Shown: one piece after another, positions 1 through 7,821 of the stretch
Numbering within the stretch: position 1 is the first letter of the stretch
Layout: each line of letters starts with the position of its first letter
Assembly (NCBI GenBank): GCA_900766795.1
Contig: CAAFWX010000190.1
Location: 1-24,979, forward strand
Direction of reading: 5' to 3'
Length of the DNA stretch: 24,979 nt
Origin: Oscillospiraceae bacterium
Lineage (GTDB): Bacteria > Bacillota_A > Clostridia > Oscillospirales > Ruminococcaceae
Translations under genes and position numbers: made by a program
The notes under the pieces: generated by a model
The model's input: only the letters and a program-made list of their open reading frames with translations
Databases searched by the model: none
Told to the model about the DNA's origin: nothing

Positions 1-1
1 C

Positions 2-91
2 ATATCCAAAAAGGATTTCCCGGAACTCACCCGTGAGGAACGTCAGGTAAAGCATATCGAGTGGGTTAAACAGCATTTGGACGATAAGTGA
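2..91 (+). CDS. C-terminal fragment of an unknown protein
   Basis: The second reading frame is open from the window edge to a TGA at 89-91 and gives 29 residues ending VKQHLDDK. The piece is charged and looks helical (LTREERQVKHIEWVKQ). The start lies outside the window. I do not recognise the family from so short a tail. A stem-loop lies 10 bases beyond the stop, so this is probably the true end of a gene convergent with guaA. Confidence 0.5.
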   Translation: MSKKDFPELTREERQVKHIEWVKQHLDDK

Positions 92-101
92 ATATAAAGA
101 A

Positions 102-129
102 AAGAGCCGCTGCAATCGCAACGGCTCTT
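102..129 (-). terminator. Intrinsic terminator of guaA
   Basis: The arms 102-109 (AAGAGCCG) and 122-129 (CGGCTCTT) are perfect complements; TGC/GCA pairs inside them around an AATC loop, with one mismatch between. Read on the minus strand the stem is followed by TTTTCTTT, a good U-tract. On the plus strand the stem is followed only by AACCTTAT. It mainly serves guaA but may also stop the convergent plus-strand gene. Confidence 0.75.
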
Positions 130-258
130 AACCTTATACATTGTTATTAAATTGTTTCAAATCGGCTCGATATAGAAAAATTGAGGTCAAAGTGCGGTCA
201 AAATCTATGCCGAAGCCTTGCAAATGGCTTTGTTATGCGGTTTGTTGAGGGGTTGGGT

Positions 259-1800
259 TTACTCCCACTCAATAGTAGCCGGCGGCTTAGATGTTATATC
301 ATACACGATACGGTTGATGTTCTTGACCTCATTTACGATGCGCACGGAGCACTTCTCCAGCACATCGTAGGGGATGCGCGAGAAGTCTGCGGTCATGAAG
401 TCGCTCGTGGTTACTCCGCGCAGCGCCAGCGTGTAATCGTAGGTTCTTCCGTCACCCATTACGCCCACAGAGCGCATGTTGGTGAGCACTGCAAAGTACT
501 GGTTAATGCTGCGGTCCAGTCCAGCATTGGCTATCTCCTCGCGGAAAATAGCGTCTGCGTCTTGCAATGTTGCAACCTTCTCGGGGGTGATTTCTCCGAT
601 GATTCTGATAGCAAGCCCGGGACCCGGGAACGGCTGGCGCCATACAAGCTTTTCATCCAGTCCGAGCGTCAGACCCAGCGCTCTAACCTCGTCCTTGAAC
701 AGCAGACGAAGCGGTTCGATTATCTCCTTGAAATCAACATAATCGGGCAAGCCGCCTACGTTGTGATGGCTCTTTATTACCGCTGCGTCGCCAAGTCCCG
801 ATTCGATTACGTCGGGATATATCGTGCCCTGAACAAGGAAGTCAACCTTGCCTATCTTCTTCGCTTCGTCCTCGAATACGCGGATGAACTCCTCGCCGAT
901 TATCTTGCGCTTTGCTTCAGGCTCGCTCACGCCCGCAAGCTTTCCGAGGAAGCGCTCGCCCGCGTTTACTCTCACGAAATTTACTCCGCTGTCTGCAAAC
1001 GCCGCTTCAACCTCGTCGCCCTCGTTCTTTCTCATCAATCCATGGTCAACGAAGATACATGTAAGCTGGCTGCCGATTGCCTTTGCCAGCAGCTTGCAGG
1101 CAACCGAGCTGTCAACTCCGCCCGAAAGCGCCAGCAGTGCCTTGCCGCTTCCCACCTTTTCGCGTATTTCGCGGATTGCCGTTTCGGCATAGCTTTCCAT
1201 TGTCCAGTCGCCTGCGCAGCCGCACACTTCGTACAGGAAGTTGCCCAGCATATCAAAGCCGCGCTCGGTGTGGTTTACCTCGGGATGGAACTGTACTCCG
1301 TAGAACTTCTTCTCCGCATTTCTGATTGCCGCATAGGGGCACTTTGCGGTATGACCTATGACGTCAAAGCCCTCGGGAAGCTTCTTTATATAGTCGTTGT
1401 GGCTCATCCATGTGATGGTGGTTTCGTCTATTCCCTTGAATAGTGCGGCGCTGGTGTCAACGTAGGTTTCGGTTCTGCCGAACTCCGACAGGGAGTTGTC
1501 AACCGCTGTGCCGATTTCGCCGCCGAGCGCGTATGCCATGAACTGCACGCCGTAGCAGATTCCAAGAACGGGCACGCCCAGCTCGAAAATCTCCTTGCTC
1601 ATGCGGGGGGAGTCGTCAAGATAAACGCTGTTCGGACCGCCTGTGAAGATGATTCCCTTGGGATTCATCGCCTTTATTTCTTCAATCGGTGTTTTATAGG
1701 ATTTAACTTCGCAGTAGATTTTGTGCTCGCGCACGCGGCGGGCTATCAGCTGATTGTACTGTCCGCCGAAGTCAAGCACCAAAACAAGCTCATGAGGCAT
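259..1800 (-). CDS. guaA: GMP synthase (glutamine-hydrolysing)
   Basis: Converts XMP to GMP with glutamine and ATP, the last step of de novo guanine nucleotide synthesis in the cytoplasm. The 513-residue length is the normal full length. The N-terminal class I glutamine amidotransferase has the nucleophile in GICYG (Cys82) and the FHPE motif (His172, Glu174). The ATP-pyrophosphatase domain carries the P-loop SGGVDSS near residues 226-232, and the C-terminal dimerisation domain ends in the typical PPATIEWE. The ATG at 1800 is preceded by GGAAGG nine bases away. It is transcribed alone from the promoter at 1862-1890 and ends at the hairpin at 102-129. Nothing is broken, so it is probably the housekeeping copy. 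Confidence 0.97.
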   Translation of the reverse strand: MPHELVLVLDFGGQYNQLIARRVREHKIYCEVKSYKTPIEEIKAMNPKGIIFTGGPNSVYLDDSPRMSKEIFELGVPVLGICYGVQFMAYALGGEIGTAVDNSLSEFGRTETYVDTSAALFKGIDETTITWMSHNDYIKKLPEGFDVIGHTAKCPYAAIRNAEKKFYGVQFHPEVNHTERGFDMLGNFLYEVCGCAGDWTMESYAETAIREIREKVGSGKALLALSGGVDSSVACKLLAKAIGSQLTCIFVDHGLMRKNEGDEVEAAFADSGVNFVRVNAGERFLGKLAGVSEPEAKRKIIGEEFIRVFEDEAKKIGKVDFLVQGTIYPDVIESGLGDAAVIKSHHNVGGLPDYVDFKEIIEPLRLLFKDEVRALGLTLGLDEKLVWRQPFPGPGLAIRIIGEITPEKVATLQDADAIFREEIANAGLDRSINQYFAVLTNMRSVGVMGDGRTYDYTLALRGVTTSDFMTADFSRIPYDVLEKCSVRIVNEVKNINRIVYDITSKPPATIEWE

Positions 1801-1826
1801 AGAGTTGTACCTTCCTTTTCTGTTTG

Positions 1827-1890
1827 CCGGACGGTTTTCCGACCGGTGTATAATTTATTTTATTATAGCACATTGTCTGTTTTTTTTCAA
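1827..1890 (-). promoter_or_regulatory. guaA promoter and leader hairpin
   Basis: On the minus strand TTGAAA (1885-1890) and TATAAT (1862-1867) are 17 bases apart, a near-consensus vegetative promoter. The leader holds a short stem-loop at 1827-1846: CCGG/CCGG and CGG/CCG arms with a mismatch between, closing on TTTT. It is too small for a purine riboswitch and lacks that aptamer's architecture. A role in mRNA stability or attenuation is only a guess. Confidence 0.75.
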
Positions 1891-1912
1891 GTAGTTTTGC
1901 AAAACAAGTGCA

Positions 1913-1939
1913 AAGCCCCGCGCTGAAAACGCAGGGCTT
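1913..1939 (-). terminator. Probable terminator of the feo operon
   Basis: Arms 1913-1922 and 1930-1939 form a 10-bp stem with one non-Watson-Crick pair, just after the stop of the small Cys-rich gene. The downstream minus-strand sequence (TGCACTTGTTTTG) is only moderately T-rich, so termination may be leaky towards guaA. Confidence 0.55.
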
Positions 1940-1943
1940 GGTA

Positions 1944-2099
1944 TTACATATTGCGAGGCGAGCCGCATTTCTTTTCGTGATGGCAGCCCGAACAGCCTGA
2001 GCAATCTCCGCAGCAGCCCTTATTGCGCCGCTTTATCAGCCACACAGCAGCCGGGATTGCTAAAAGAAGCGCGAGGACAACAATGTCAGACAGCGTCAT
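1944..2099 (-). CDS. FeoB-associated Cys-rich membrane protein
   Basis: A 51-residue ORF starts 10 bases after the feoB stop, with AAGGAGG five bases before its ATG. One hydrophobic helix (about residues 5-22, DIVVLALLLAIPAAVWLI) is followed by KRR and a tail with six cysteines (29, 30, 33, 36, 39, 45) and two histidines. This layout matches the FeoB-associated Cys-rich membrane protein family, which sits beside feoB in many Firmicutes. It may pass or sense ferrous iron at the cytoplasmic face of FeoB, in the place of FeoC; that role is inferred from context. It is cotranscribed with feoA and feoB. Confidence 0.85.
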   Translation of the reverse strand: MTLSDIVVLALLLAIPAAVWLIKRRNKGCCGDCSGCSGCHHEKKCGSPRNM

Positions 2100-2109
2100 T
2101 TTACCCTCC

Positions 2110-4122
2110 TTATCCGATAAACAGCGAGCCTATCTGATACACCAGCAATGCTGCAACATAAGCGAAAGCGGTTTCATAGCCCACCGAGAACAGTGCGCGT
2201 TTGAGTCCGATTTCGCGCTTCATTGCGGCGAACGCGGCAACGCAGGGCATATACAGCAGGGTGAACACAAGGAACGAGAACGCCGAAAGGGGAGTGAACA
2301 CTCCTCCGAGAGCGGTATAGAGCGCTTCTTCGGTTGCAGAGGAGGTGAGCACCGTCAGGGTGCTGACAACGCTTTCCTTGGCGGTGATTCCGGTGATAAG
2401 CGCGGTGGAGGCGCGCCAATCACCGAAGCCTAAGGGAGCAAATATCGGAGCGATAACAGAGCCTATGGAGGCAAGTATGCTGTCCGCGCTGTCCAATACG
2501 GGGTTAAGTCCCCAATCTATGCTTTGCAGCAGCCATATTATTACGCTGGCGGCGAAAATGACGGTGAACGCTTTCACGATAAAGTCCTTTGCCTTTTCCC
2601 ACATCAGCATAAGCACGCTTCTTGCCGAGGGAATACGATAGGCGGGAAGCTCCATGACAAAGGGCACAGGCTCGCCTTTCATGAGCGTTTTTTTCATCAG
2701 AAGCCCCGTCAAAATGGCTGCGATTATTCCCGTGACGTAGAGAGCCACCATCACAAGCGGCGCGTGCTTCGGGAAAAACGCGGCGGTAATCATGGCGTAG
2801 ATAGGCAGCTTTGCGCCGCAGCTCATGAACGGAGTAATCAGGATAGTGAGCCGCCTGTCGCGTTCGCCCGACAGGGTTCGCGCGGACATTATCGCGGGCA
2901 CGCTGCACCCGAAGCCCACCAGCATGGGCACAAACGACCGCCCCGAAAGGCCAAGCTTTCGCAGAAGCTTATCCATAACAAAGGCAACGCGCGCCATATA
3001 TCCGCTGTCCTCAAGCATGGAGAGGAAGAAGAAAAGCAGCAGTATAATCGGCAGGAAAGAGAGCACGCTCCCCACTCCCGCGCAAACGCCGTCCACCGTA
3101 AGGGATATCACCCAGCTGCTTACATTCGCGCGCTCCATGACAGCGGCGAGTGCGTCGGAGCCTAGGGTTATCAGATTATCCAGCAGGTCCTGAAGCGGGG
3201 CGCCGAGGACAGAGAAAGTCAGCCAGAATATCAGCAGCATTATTCCGATGAAGATGGGAATGCCGAAAACCTTATGCGTCAGCACGCGGTCGATTTTTTC
3301 GCTGCGAAGCTGCTCCTTGGTTTCGCTGCGCTTTGTCACGCACAGGGCGCTTACGTCCTCGATAAAGGAATAGCGCATGTCTGCAAGCGCGGCTTCTCTG
3401 TCGGTGCCGAGGGATATTTCCATATCCTCAACGATACACCCGATGATGATTTCCTCGTTTTCAGTGATGTCAAGGCGCTTGCGCATTGGCTCGTCGCCCT
3501 CCACAAGCTTCGTGGCGGCAAATCGCGGCGGGATGTGCTCCTTTTCGGCGTGCGGCTCGATTATGTGCCGAATAGCGTGGACAGCTTTGTGCACCTCGCC
3601 GCTGCAAAAGTCAAGCCGCTGTGCGGGTCTGCCGTTTTCAACGAGCGTTTTAACCTGCTCGACAAGGAAGCTTACGCCCTCCTTTTTTGCCGCGGAGATT
3701 GGCACAACGGGCATTTTCAGCAGCTCGGACAGCCGCTGCGTGTCGATGGAATTTCCGCTGGCGCGTACCTCGTCCATCATATTCAGCGCAAGCACCATGG
3801 GTATATCAAGCTCCGAAAGCTGGAGCGTCAGATACAGGTTTCGCTCGAGGTTTGTTGCGTCAATGATATTGATGATTGCGTCGGGCTTTTCGTCCACGAG
3901 AAAATCCCGCGTCACCACCTCCTCCGCGGTATAGGGCGAGAGCGAGTATATTCCCGGCAGGTCAACAAGCTCCGCTTCGCGGTAGGCTTTTATCACTCCG
4001 CGCTTTTGCTCAACCGTCACACCGGGGAAGTTTCCCACATGCTGGCTGCTTCCCGTCAGGCAGTTAAACAGCGTTGTTTTGCCGCAGTTCTGGTTTCCTG
4101 CAAGCGCTATGGTTATCGGCAT
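2110..4122 (-). CDS. feoB: Ferrous iron transport protein B
   Basis: GTP-gated Fe(II) importer of the cytoplasmic membrane. The 670-residue protein begins with the G domain: G1 GNQNCGKT (9-16), G2 within GVTVEQK (about 34-40), G3 DLPG (54-57) and G4 NMMD (114-117). A helical spacer follows to about residue 270. The membrane part has two Gate-type halves, including GFGCSVPAIMSART and the later MPCVAAFAAMKREIG. Length is usual for clostridial FeoB. The ATG at 4122 lies two bases after the feoA stop. The operon promoter carries iron-repressor-like boxes. No frameshift or missing motif is seen. Confidence 0.96.
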   Translation of the reverse strand: MPITIALAGNQNCGKTTLFNCLTGSSQHVGNFPGVTVEQKRGVIKAYREAELVDLPGIYSLSPYTAEEVVTRDFLVDEKPDAIINIIDATNLERNLYLTLQLSELDIPMVLALNMMDEVRASGNSIDTQRLSELLKMPVVPISAAKKEGVSFLVEQVKTLVENGRPAQRLDFCSGEVHKAVHAIRHIIEPHAEKEHIPPRFAATKLVEGDEPMRKRLDITENEEIIIGCIVEDMEISLGTDREAALADMRYSFIEDVSALCVTKRSETKEQLRSEKIDRVLTHKVFGIPIFIGIMLLIFWLTFSVLGAPLQDLLDNLITLGSDALAAVMERANVSSWVISLTVDGVCAGVGSVLSFLPIILLLFFFLSMLEDSGYMARVAFVMDKLLRKLGLSGRSFVPMLVGFGCSVPAIMSARTLSGERDRRLTILITPFMSCGAKLPIYAMITAAFFPKHAPLVMVALYVTGIIAAILTGLLMKKTLMKGEPVPFVMELPAYRIPSARSVLMLMWEKAKDFIVKAFTVIFAASVIIWLLQSIDWGLNPVLDSADSILASIGSVIAPIFAPLGFGDWRASTALITGITAKESVVSTLTVLTSSATEEALYTALGGVFTPLSAFSFLVFTLLYMPCVAAFAAMKREIGLKRALFSVGYETAFAYVAALLVYQIGSLFIG

Positions 4123-4124
4123 AT

Positions 4125-4373
4125 TCAGTCCTTCCTTTGCTGTACCGCTTCGGCGTTTGTTATCTCTATCTTTGCCGCGTCCTCAAGGCGTATCGTCAGC
4201 ACATATCCGCGCAGAAAAAGTTCTATCGGGTCGCCCATCGGTGCGCGTTTTCTCACCTCTACGCGGGTCTTGGGGGTAAGCCCCATGTCGAGAAGCCTGC
4301 GGCGCAAAGCGCCCTCGCCTCCCACAACTGTTATCGTTCCCCTGTTTCCGGGGTTTAGCTCTGCAAGCGTCAT
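4125..4373 (-). CDS. feoA: Ferrous iron transport protein A
   Basis: An 82-residue SH3-like cytoplasmic protein that supports FeoB. The sequence shows the family pattern MTLAEL-PG, then LRRRLLDMGLTPKTRVEV, then the PMGDPIELFLRGYVLTIR strand region. It is the first gene of the feo operon, with its stop two bases before the feoB start. AGGAG lies 11 bases before the ATG, slightly long but the only candidate. Promoter and overlapping operator sites lie directly upstream. Confidence 0.94.
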   Translation of the reverse strand: MTLAELNPGNRGTITVVGGEGALRRRLLDMGLTPKTRVEVRKRAPMGDPIELFLRGYVLTIRLEDAAKIEITNAEAVQQRKD

Positions 4374-4391
4374 TGAGTAAACAACTCCTAA

Positions 4392-4425
4392 TTAAGTTAG
4401 TCTAGTTTAACTTAGTCTACGCTAA
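4392..4425 (-). promoter_or_regulatory. Two overlapping DtxR/IdeR-like operator boxes
   Basis: Two 19-base segments, 4392-4410 and 4407-4425, each match 14 of 19 positions of the DtxR/IdeR box TTAGGTTAGCCTAACCTAA by my own alignment. Their centres are 15 bases apart and both share the core TTAG-CTA. They lie at and just downstream of the expected transcription start of feoA, where a bound repressor would block initiation. Iron-dependent repression by a DtxR-family regulator is inferred; no such regulator gene is in the window. Confidence 0.65.
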
Positions 4426-4426
4426 T

Positions 4427-4455
4427 ACTATACATCTTTTCCCCGCAAAAGTCAA
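4427..4455 (-). promoter_or_regulatory. feoA promoter
   Basis: On the minus strand TTGACT (4450-4455) and TATAGT (4427-4432) are separated by 17 bases. The expected start point near 4420 falls inside the DtxR-like boxes. This is the only good promoter for the feo operon. Confidence 0.75.
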
Positions 4456-4572
4456 TTGTCAATTTATACAAAATTCCGGCAAAAAAGCAGCCTTTGGGCG
4501 GCATAGTTTTAGCAACAGTGCGGATAATGCCTGTACTGCAATCATATTCGGACAGGGTTTGGAAAATGCGGA

Positions 4573-4608
4573 AAAGCCCGCCTTTGGATTTCTCCGCGGG
4601 CGGGCTTT
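4573..4608 (-). terminator. Terminator of the lipoprotein gene
   Basis: A perfect 10-bp stem, AAAGCCCGCC (4573-4582) with GGCGGGCTTT (4599-4608), stands 20 bases past the lipoprotein stop. On the minus strand the T's of the stem continue as TTTTCC. It separates the lipoprotein gene from the feo promoter. Confidence 0.75.
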
Positions 4609-4627
4609 GGAATAGGGAAATGAGGGG

Positions 4628-5656
4628 TCAGTTGATACAGTTTCCTGTTGCGGCATTGATGTAGATAAGACCTCTGCCGAAGCTATGGCTTTCCGCGCCG
4701 CGCTCCGCAAAGCGCCATGCGGGCAAAAACTCGGCGGCGCCATTCTCCTCATCGAAGCTTCCGACATACACAAGCTCGGGCGGGAGATACTCCTCCTGCG
4801 TCAGACGGGGGGCGGCTTCCTCGGGAGTGAGAAGCTGAACCTCTCCGCCGGTTTCGGAAAAGTCCATGACGTACTCCATGCGGAAGAACTCAACGCGCTG
4901 CGGAGTTACCACGAACATCGCGTAGGGGTATTTTCCGTACATTCCGACGCTGCGAAGCTTTGTCATCCATATCGGAAAGGACGTGCCGTTGTACTCGGAG
5001 GGGTAGAAGATGACATAGCCCTCGCTGCCTGTTTCGGCGGCGATACGCTCGGGGGTGTAGGCTTCAAACGCTTCGGTGCCCTCAAGCGCCCATTCCTCTA
5101 TCTCGCTTCGGCAGGGTATCACCCAAGGCTTCGAGAAGCGGTCGGCAACTTCCAGCACATTCAGCAATTCGTCCGTAATCGCCTGCGCTTCGGCGGCGGT
5201 GAAGTCCTGAAACTCCTCCTCGTCAAACTCGGTGCGAAGGTTCGCTTCATACACGCTGTCATAGCAATCAAGCAAATCGGGACCGAAGCTGCGCAGGTCG
5301 TTTCTGTCGGCGTTGTAGTCAAGGCAGCCTGCGTTCATGGAGAGCATTCTCCCGTCGTCAAGATAGTAGTATTTATGGCTGCCGTCCTCGGAGCAGGCTT
5401 CAAGCCGCGCGTCATTGTCGGCGAGGTCGGGAAGCAGCAGCGCTTTTATCTGCTCTGCGTCCCATTCGTGCAGCCTGCCTTGAAGCAGCGGGAAGCCGTT
5501 TTCTTCTGAAGCTTTGGGCGGCTCGGCGGTGTTTTGGATGACAGCGGGGGCGGTGGTTTCGGTAATGTCGGGGTTCGCTTTGGGTGCGGGTTCGGCGAGG
5601 CAGCCCGAAAGGGTCAGGGCTAACACCGCTGCAAGCGCAGGAATAGGTTTGCGCAT
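4628..5656 (-). CDS. Putative lipoprotein of unknown function
   Basis: The ATG at 5656 gives 342 residues beginning MRKPIPALAAVLALTLSGC, a signal peptide with a lipobox (LSGC, Cys19), so export and lipid attachment are expected. AGAAGGAG lies nine bases before this ATG; the ATG six bases earlier (5662) is too close to it. After a Pro/Ala/Thr linker (about 20-50) the rest is acidic and soluble-looking, ending in PAWRFAERG and YINAATGNCIN. That ending resembles the dimeric-fold tails of some exported clostridial proteins, but I do not recognise a named family. It is monocistronic, with its own promoter and terminator. Possible roles such as envelope sensor or binding protein are not decided by the sequence. 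Confidence 0.8.
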   Translation of the reverse strand: MRKPIPALAAVLALTLSGCLAEPAPKANPDITETTAPAVIQNTAEPPKASEENGFPLLQGRLHEWDAEQIKALLLPDLADNDARLEACSEDGSHKYYYLDDGRMLSMNAGCLDYNADRNDLRSFGPDLLDCYDSVYEANLRTEFDEEEFQDFTAAEAQAITDELLNVLEVADRFSKPWVIPCRSEIEEWALEGTEAFEAYTPERIAAETGSEGYVIFYPSEYNGTSFPIWMTKLRSVGMYGKYPYAMFVVTPQRVEFFRMEYVMDFSETGGEVQLLTPEEAAPRLTQEEYLPPELVYVGSFDEENGAAEFLPAWRFAERGAESHSFGRGLIYINAATGNCIN

Positions 5657-5679
5657 ATTCATCAACTCCTTCTGAGCAC

Positions 5680-5708
5680 ATGATAGCACAGCGGAAAGCT
5701 TATTGCAA
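5680..5708 (-). promoter_or_regulatory. Promoter of the lipoprotein gene
   Basis: On the minus strand TTGCAA (5703-5708) and TATCAT (5680-5685) are 17 bases apart. The -10 lies 23 bases before the chosen start, leaving a short leader with the ribosome binding site. This supports the short start at 5656 over longer in-frame extensions, which would begin upstream of the promoter. Confidence 0.65.
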
Positions 5709-5761
5709 CAGGTTTTGCGCCAATGGTCGGCAGGCGAAGCCGAGTGGTTATTCTGCAAAAA

Positions 5762-5784
5762 AGCCGACGCGGTGAACGTCGGCT
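5762..5784 (-). terminator. Terminator after the GtrA-like gene
   Basis: An 8-bp perfect stem, AGCCGACG (5762-5769) and CGTCGGCT (5777-5784), is followed on the minus strand by TTTTTT. It lies about 15 bases past the stop of the GtrA-like gene and ends the two-gene alpha-galactosidase unit. Confidence 0.85.
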
Positions 5785-5798
5785 CAGTAAATTTATGG

Positions 5799-6371
5799 TC
5801 ATTCGGCTTTCTTGCTTTTCTTGTTGTCACGGAAAATGAACAGCTTGCTCAGAACGAAATTCACAATGAGCACCAGCACGTTTGAGAACACCTTGCAGAC
5901 AAACTCATACAATGCGTTTTCGATTCCCGTGAGGTCAACCAGCAGGAACATAATCACCATATCCATGACCAGCGTCATAAGTCGCGTGCCGTAAAACGCG
6001 AGCATTTCCTTGATGAATGCCCACGCGGTGTCCGCTTTGGAATGGAACACATATATCCTGTTGGTTAGAAACGCAAACAGCACCGAGAAGAACCACGAGA
6101 TGATTACGGGCAGCGCTGTGTTGCTTTCGATGCCGAAGCGTGATGTGATGCTGAAAATCCAGCCGAGCCACGAAGGAACGCTGTCGCGGTCGGGAAATAT
6201 CCAGCGCACAAGGTAGTAGGTTCCGAAAGAAATAACGGTGGTGCCCACGCCGAAAAGGAAGTAGTTGAACACCTCGCTGTAACGGCGGTAAAGCTCCTTC
6301 AGACCTTCCTTGCTTTTCATGAGGGAGAATATCTCCCCTATATCAACACCTTTGATTTTAATGCGGTTCAT
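5799..6371 (-). CDS. GtrA-like membrane protein
   Basis: A 190-residue protein with four predicted membrane segments in the GtrA-like arrangement: YFLFGVGTTVISFGTYYLV, then ALPVIISWFFSVLFAFLTNRIYVF, then two more (TLVMDMVIMFLLVDL and VFSNVLVLIVNFVLSKLFIF). The NRIYVF and NFVLSKLFIFR motifs are typical. Family members help move polyprenyl-linked sugars across the membrane for wall or exopolysaccharide glycosylation. The start is uncertain: AGGAG directly abuts the ATG at 6371, so the Met at residue 18 (6320) is possible, with GGGGAG 12 bases upstream. It starts 18 bases after the alpha-galactosidase stop, so both are cotranscribed. Confidence 0.88.
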   Translation of the reverse strand: MNRIKIKGVDIGEIFSLMKSKEGLKELYRRYSEVFNYFLFGVGTTVISFGTYYLVRWIFPDRDSVPSWLGWIFSITSRFGIESNTALPVIISWFFSVLFAFLTNRIYVFHSKADTAWAFIKEMLAFYGTRLMTLVMDMVIMFLLVDLTGIENALYEFVCKVFSNVLVLIVNFVLSKLFIFRDNKKSKKAE

Positions 6372-6389
6372 CTCCTAACCATTTGGATG

Positions 6390-7652
6390 TTACTTTCTTG
6401 TAAGGCATATCATTGCCGCGCCGTGAGGGCGAACGCTGGCAGTTACGCTGCCCCGTACTGTGCCCATGTCCCCGTTCTCCCAAATCTCAACGGCGGAAAG
6501 CTCGTCCGATATCGGGAGCTGCGCGGTTATCTCGGTTTCGCGCTCGCCAGCATTGAACAGCGCGCAATAGAAGCGCTTGCCGTCGGTGTGGGTCGAGAAC
6601 CACGCGATTTCCTCCGCGTCGTCTTTTTTGCGGCGGAACAGGGGGTGCGCGGAATGGGTGTTGTTCAGCGCTTCGATTAGCGCTTCGTTTGTCAGCAGGC
6701 TCATGGTGAAGTCGTCGAACTTCGTCATCTCGCCGCCGATGATGAGCGGTGCGCGCATTATCGTCCACAGCGTCATCATGGTTATCTGCTCGTCCTCGGT
6801 GAACTTCGTCCAGCCGTCGGGACCGTAGTCCTGAAGAATTGCGCCGATGGGCAGCATGTCGCAGTCGGGCCAGTGTCCTGCGCCCGAATGAATGCACCAT
6901 GTCTGTGCGCGGCTGAACATATCATAAAGCTGCTCCCAGTTGTCCCAGAAGTCATCGGTTATGCGCCACATATTGGACACCTGCTTGTACAGCTCCGCTT
7001 TTTCGGGGAGAGCTGCGCCCGGCGAGAGGGAGAGCACCATCTCCCGTCCGCAGCCGCGGAGCGCCTCGGAGAGCATGACAAGCTCCGCCTCCTCGTGGGG
7101 AAGCTCGCGGCAGATATCGTCGCACTTTATGAAGTCAACGCCCCACTGCGCATACAGCTCAAAAATGCTGTCGTAGTAGGCGCGCGCTCCGTCCTTTGTG
7201 GGGTCAACGCCATACATGTCGGTGTTCCACGCGCATATTGAAGCGGTTTTGGCTATCTGGCGGGCGGTCTTGTCGCTGCCCTTTATTTTGAGGTTTTGGT
7301 GGACTGCCTGTCGGGGGATTCCGCGCATGATGTGGATTCCGAACTTAAGCCCCAGCGAGTGAACGTACTCCGCGAGCGGCGCAAAGCCCTTTCCTCCCGC
7401 AGAACTGGGGAAGCGGTTTTCGGCGGGTATTACCCGGCTGTATTCGTCAACGCAAAGCTCGGTAAACGGGTGATACTCATGGTTCTGAGCCGTCGGCTCA
7501 TACCACTGTATGTCAACAACGATATATTCCCAACCGTACTGCTTAAGGTGTTTCGCCATAAATTCGGCGTTAGCGCGGACGGTTTTCTCGTCTACGGCTG
7601 CGCCGTAGCAGTCCCAGCTGTTCCAACCCATTGGCGGTGTTTTGGCTGTCAT
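6390..7652 (-). CDS. GH27 alpha-galactosidase-like glycoside hydrolase
   Basis: A 420-residue protein beginning MTAKTPPMGWNSWDCYG, the classic GH27 N-terminus. The TIM barrel shows DFIKCDD, with the expected nucleophile Asp178, and MWRITDDFWD, with the expected acid/base Asp234, by comparison with the human enzyme. A C-terminal beta domain follows (GKRFYCALFNAGERETEI). There is no signal peptide, so it acts on imported alpha-galactosides or related sugars; beta-arabinopyranosidase activity also occurs in GH27 and cannot be excluded. The ATG at 7652 has AAGGAG seven bases upstream; the longer frame (to 7706) runs into the promoter. No sugar transporter or regulator lies beside it. Confidence 0.92.
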   Translation of the reverse strand: MTAKTPPMGWNSWDCYGAAVDEKTVRANAEFMAKHLKQYGWEYIVVDIQWYEPTAQNHEYHPFTELCVDEYSRVIPAENRFPSSAGGKGFAPLAEYVHSLGLKFGIHIMRGIPRQAVHQNLKIKGSDKTARQIAKTASICAWNTDMYGVDPTKDGARAYYDSIFELYAQWGVDFIKCDDICRELPHEEAELVMLSEALRGCGREMVLSLSPGAALPEKAELYKQVSNMWRITDDFWDNWEQLYDMFSRAQTWCIHSGAGHWPDCDMLPIGAILQDYGPDGWTKFTEDEQITMMTLWTIMRAPLIIGGEMTKFDDFTMSLLTNEALIEALNNTHSAHPLFRRKKDDAEEIAWFSTHTDGKRFYCALFNAGERETEITAQLPISDELSAVEIWENGDMGTVRGSVTASVRPHGAAMICLTRK

Positions 7653-7701
7653 AATGATTCTCCTTGTTTTTTCGGGGATTTTGGGCAAGGCCCTACTCTC
7701 T

Positions 7702-7730
7702 ATCATACCACAATTTTATGAATAATTCAA
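7702..7730 (-). promoter_or_regulatory. Promoter of the GH27-GtrA unit
   Basis: On the minus strand TTGAAT (7725-7730) and TATGAT (7702-7707) are 17 bases apart, about 50 bases before the GH27 start. The leader contains a small GGGC/GCCC hairpin. No clear operator was found. Confidence 0.65.
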
Positions 7731-7769
7731 TAACAAATAAACGGTGTTTTGTTATTTTTTCCAAAAAAA

Positions 7770-7795
7770 GTTCCCCCGCTCGAAAGCAGGGGAAC
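7770..7795 (-). terminator. Terminator of the chemoreceptor gene
   Basis: Arms GTTCCCC (7770-7776) and GGGGAAC (7789-7795), extended by GCT/AGC with one mismatch around a CGAA loop, are followed on the minus strand by seven T's. It lies about 26 bases past the chemoreceptor stop. Confidence 0.85.
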
Positions 7796-7821
7796 TCATG
7801 CCGGAGATAAAGTTCTTCGGG

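Noticed and set aside
181..1443. Long plus-strand open frame (420 codons) opposite guaA
   Set aside because: It is the antisense shadow of a complete GMP synthase; the product is Cys/Tyr/Ala-rich without domains and has no ribosome binding site.
1801..1861. Purine riboswitch before guaA
   Set aside because: The leader is only about 60 bases with one small hairpin and lacks the three-way junction of guanine aptamers.
3274..4380. Long plus-strand open frame opposite feoA/feoB
   Set aside because: Antisense of intact FeoA and FeoB motifs; crosses two real genes and the operon promoter.
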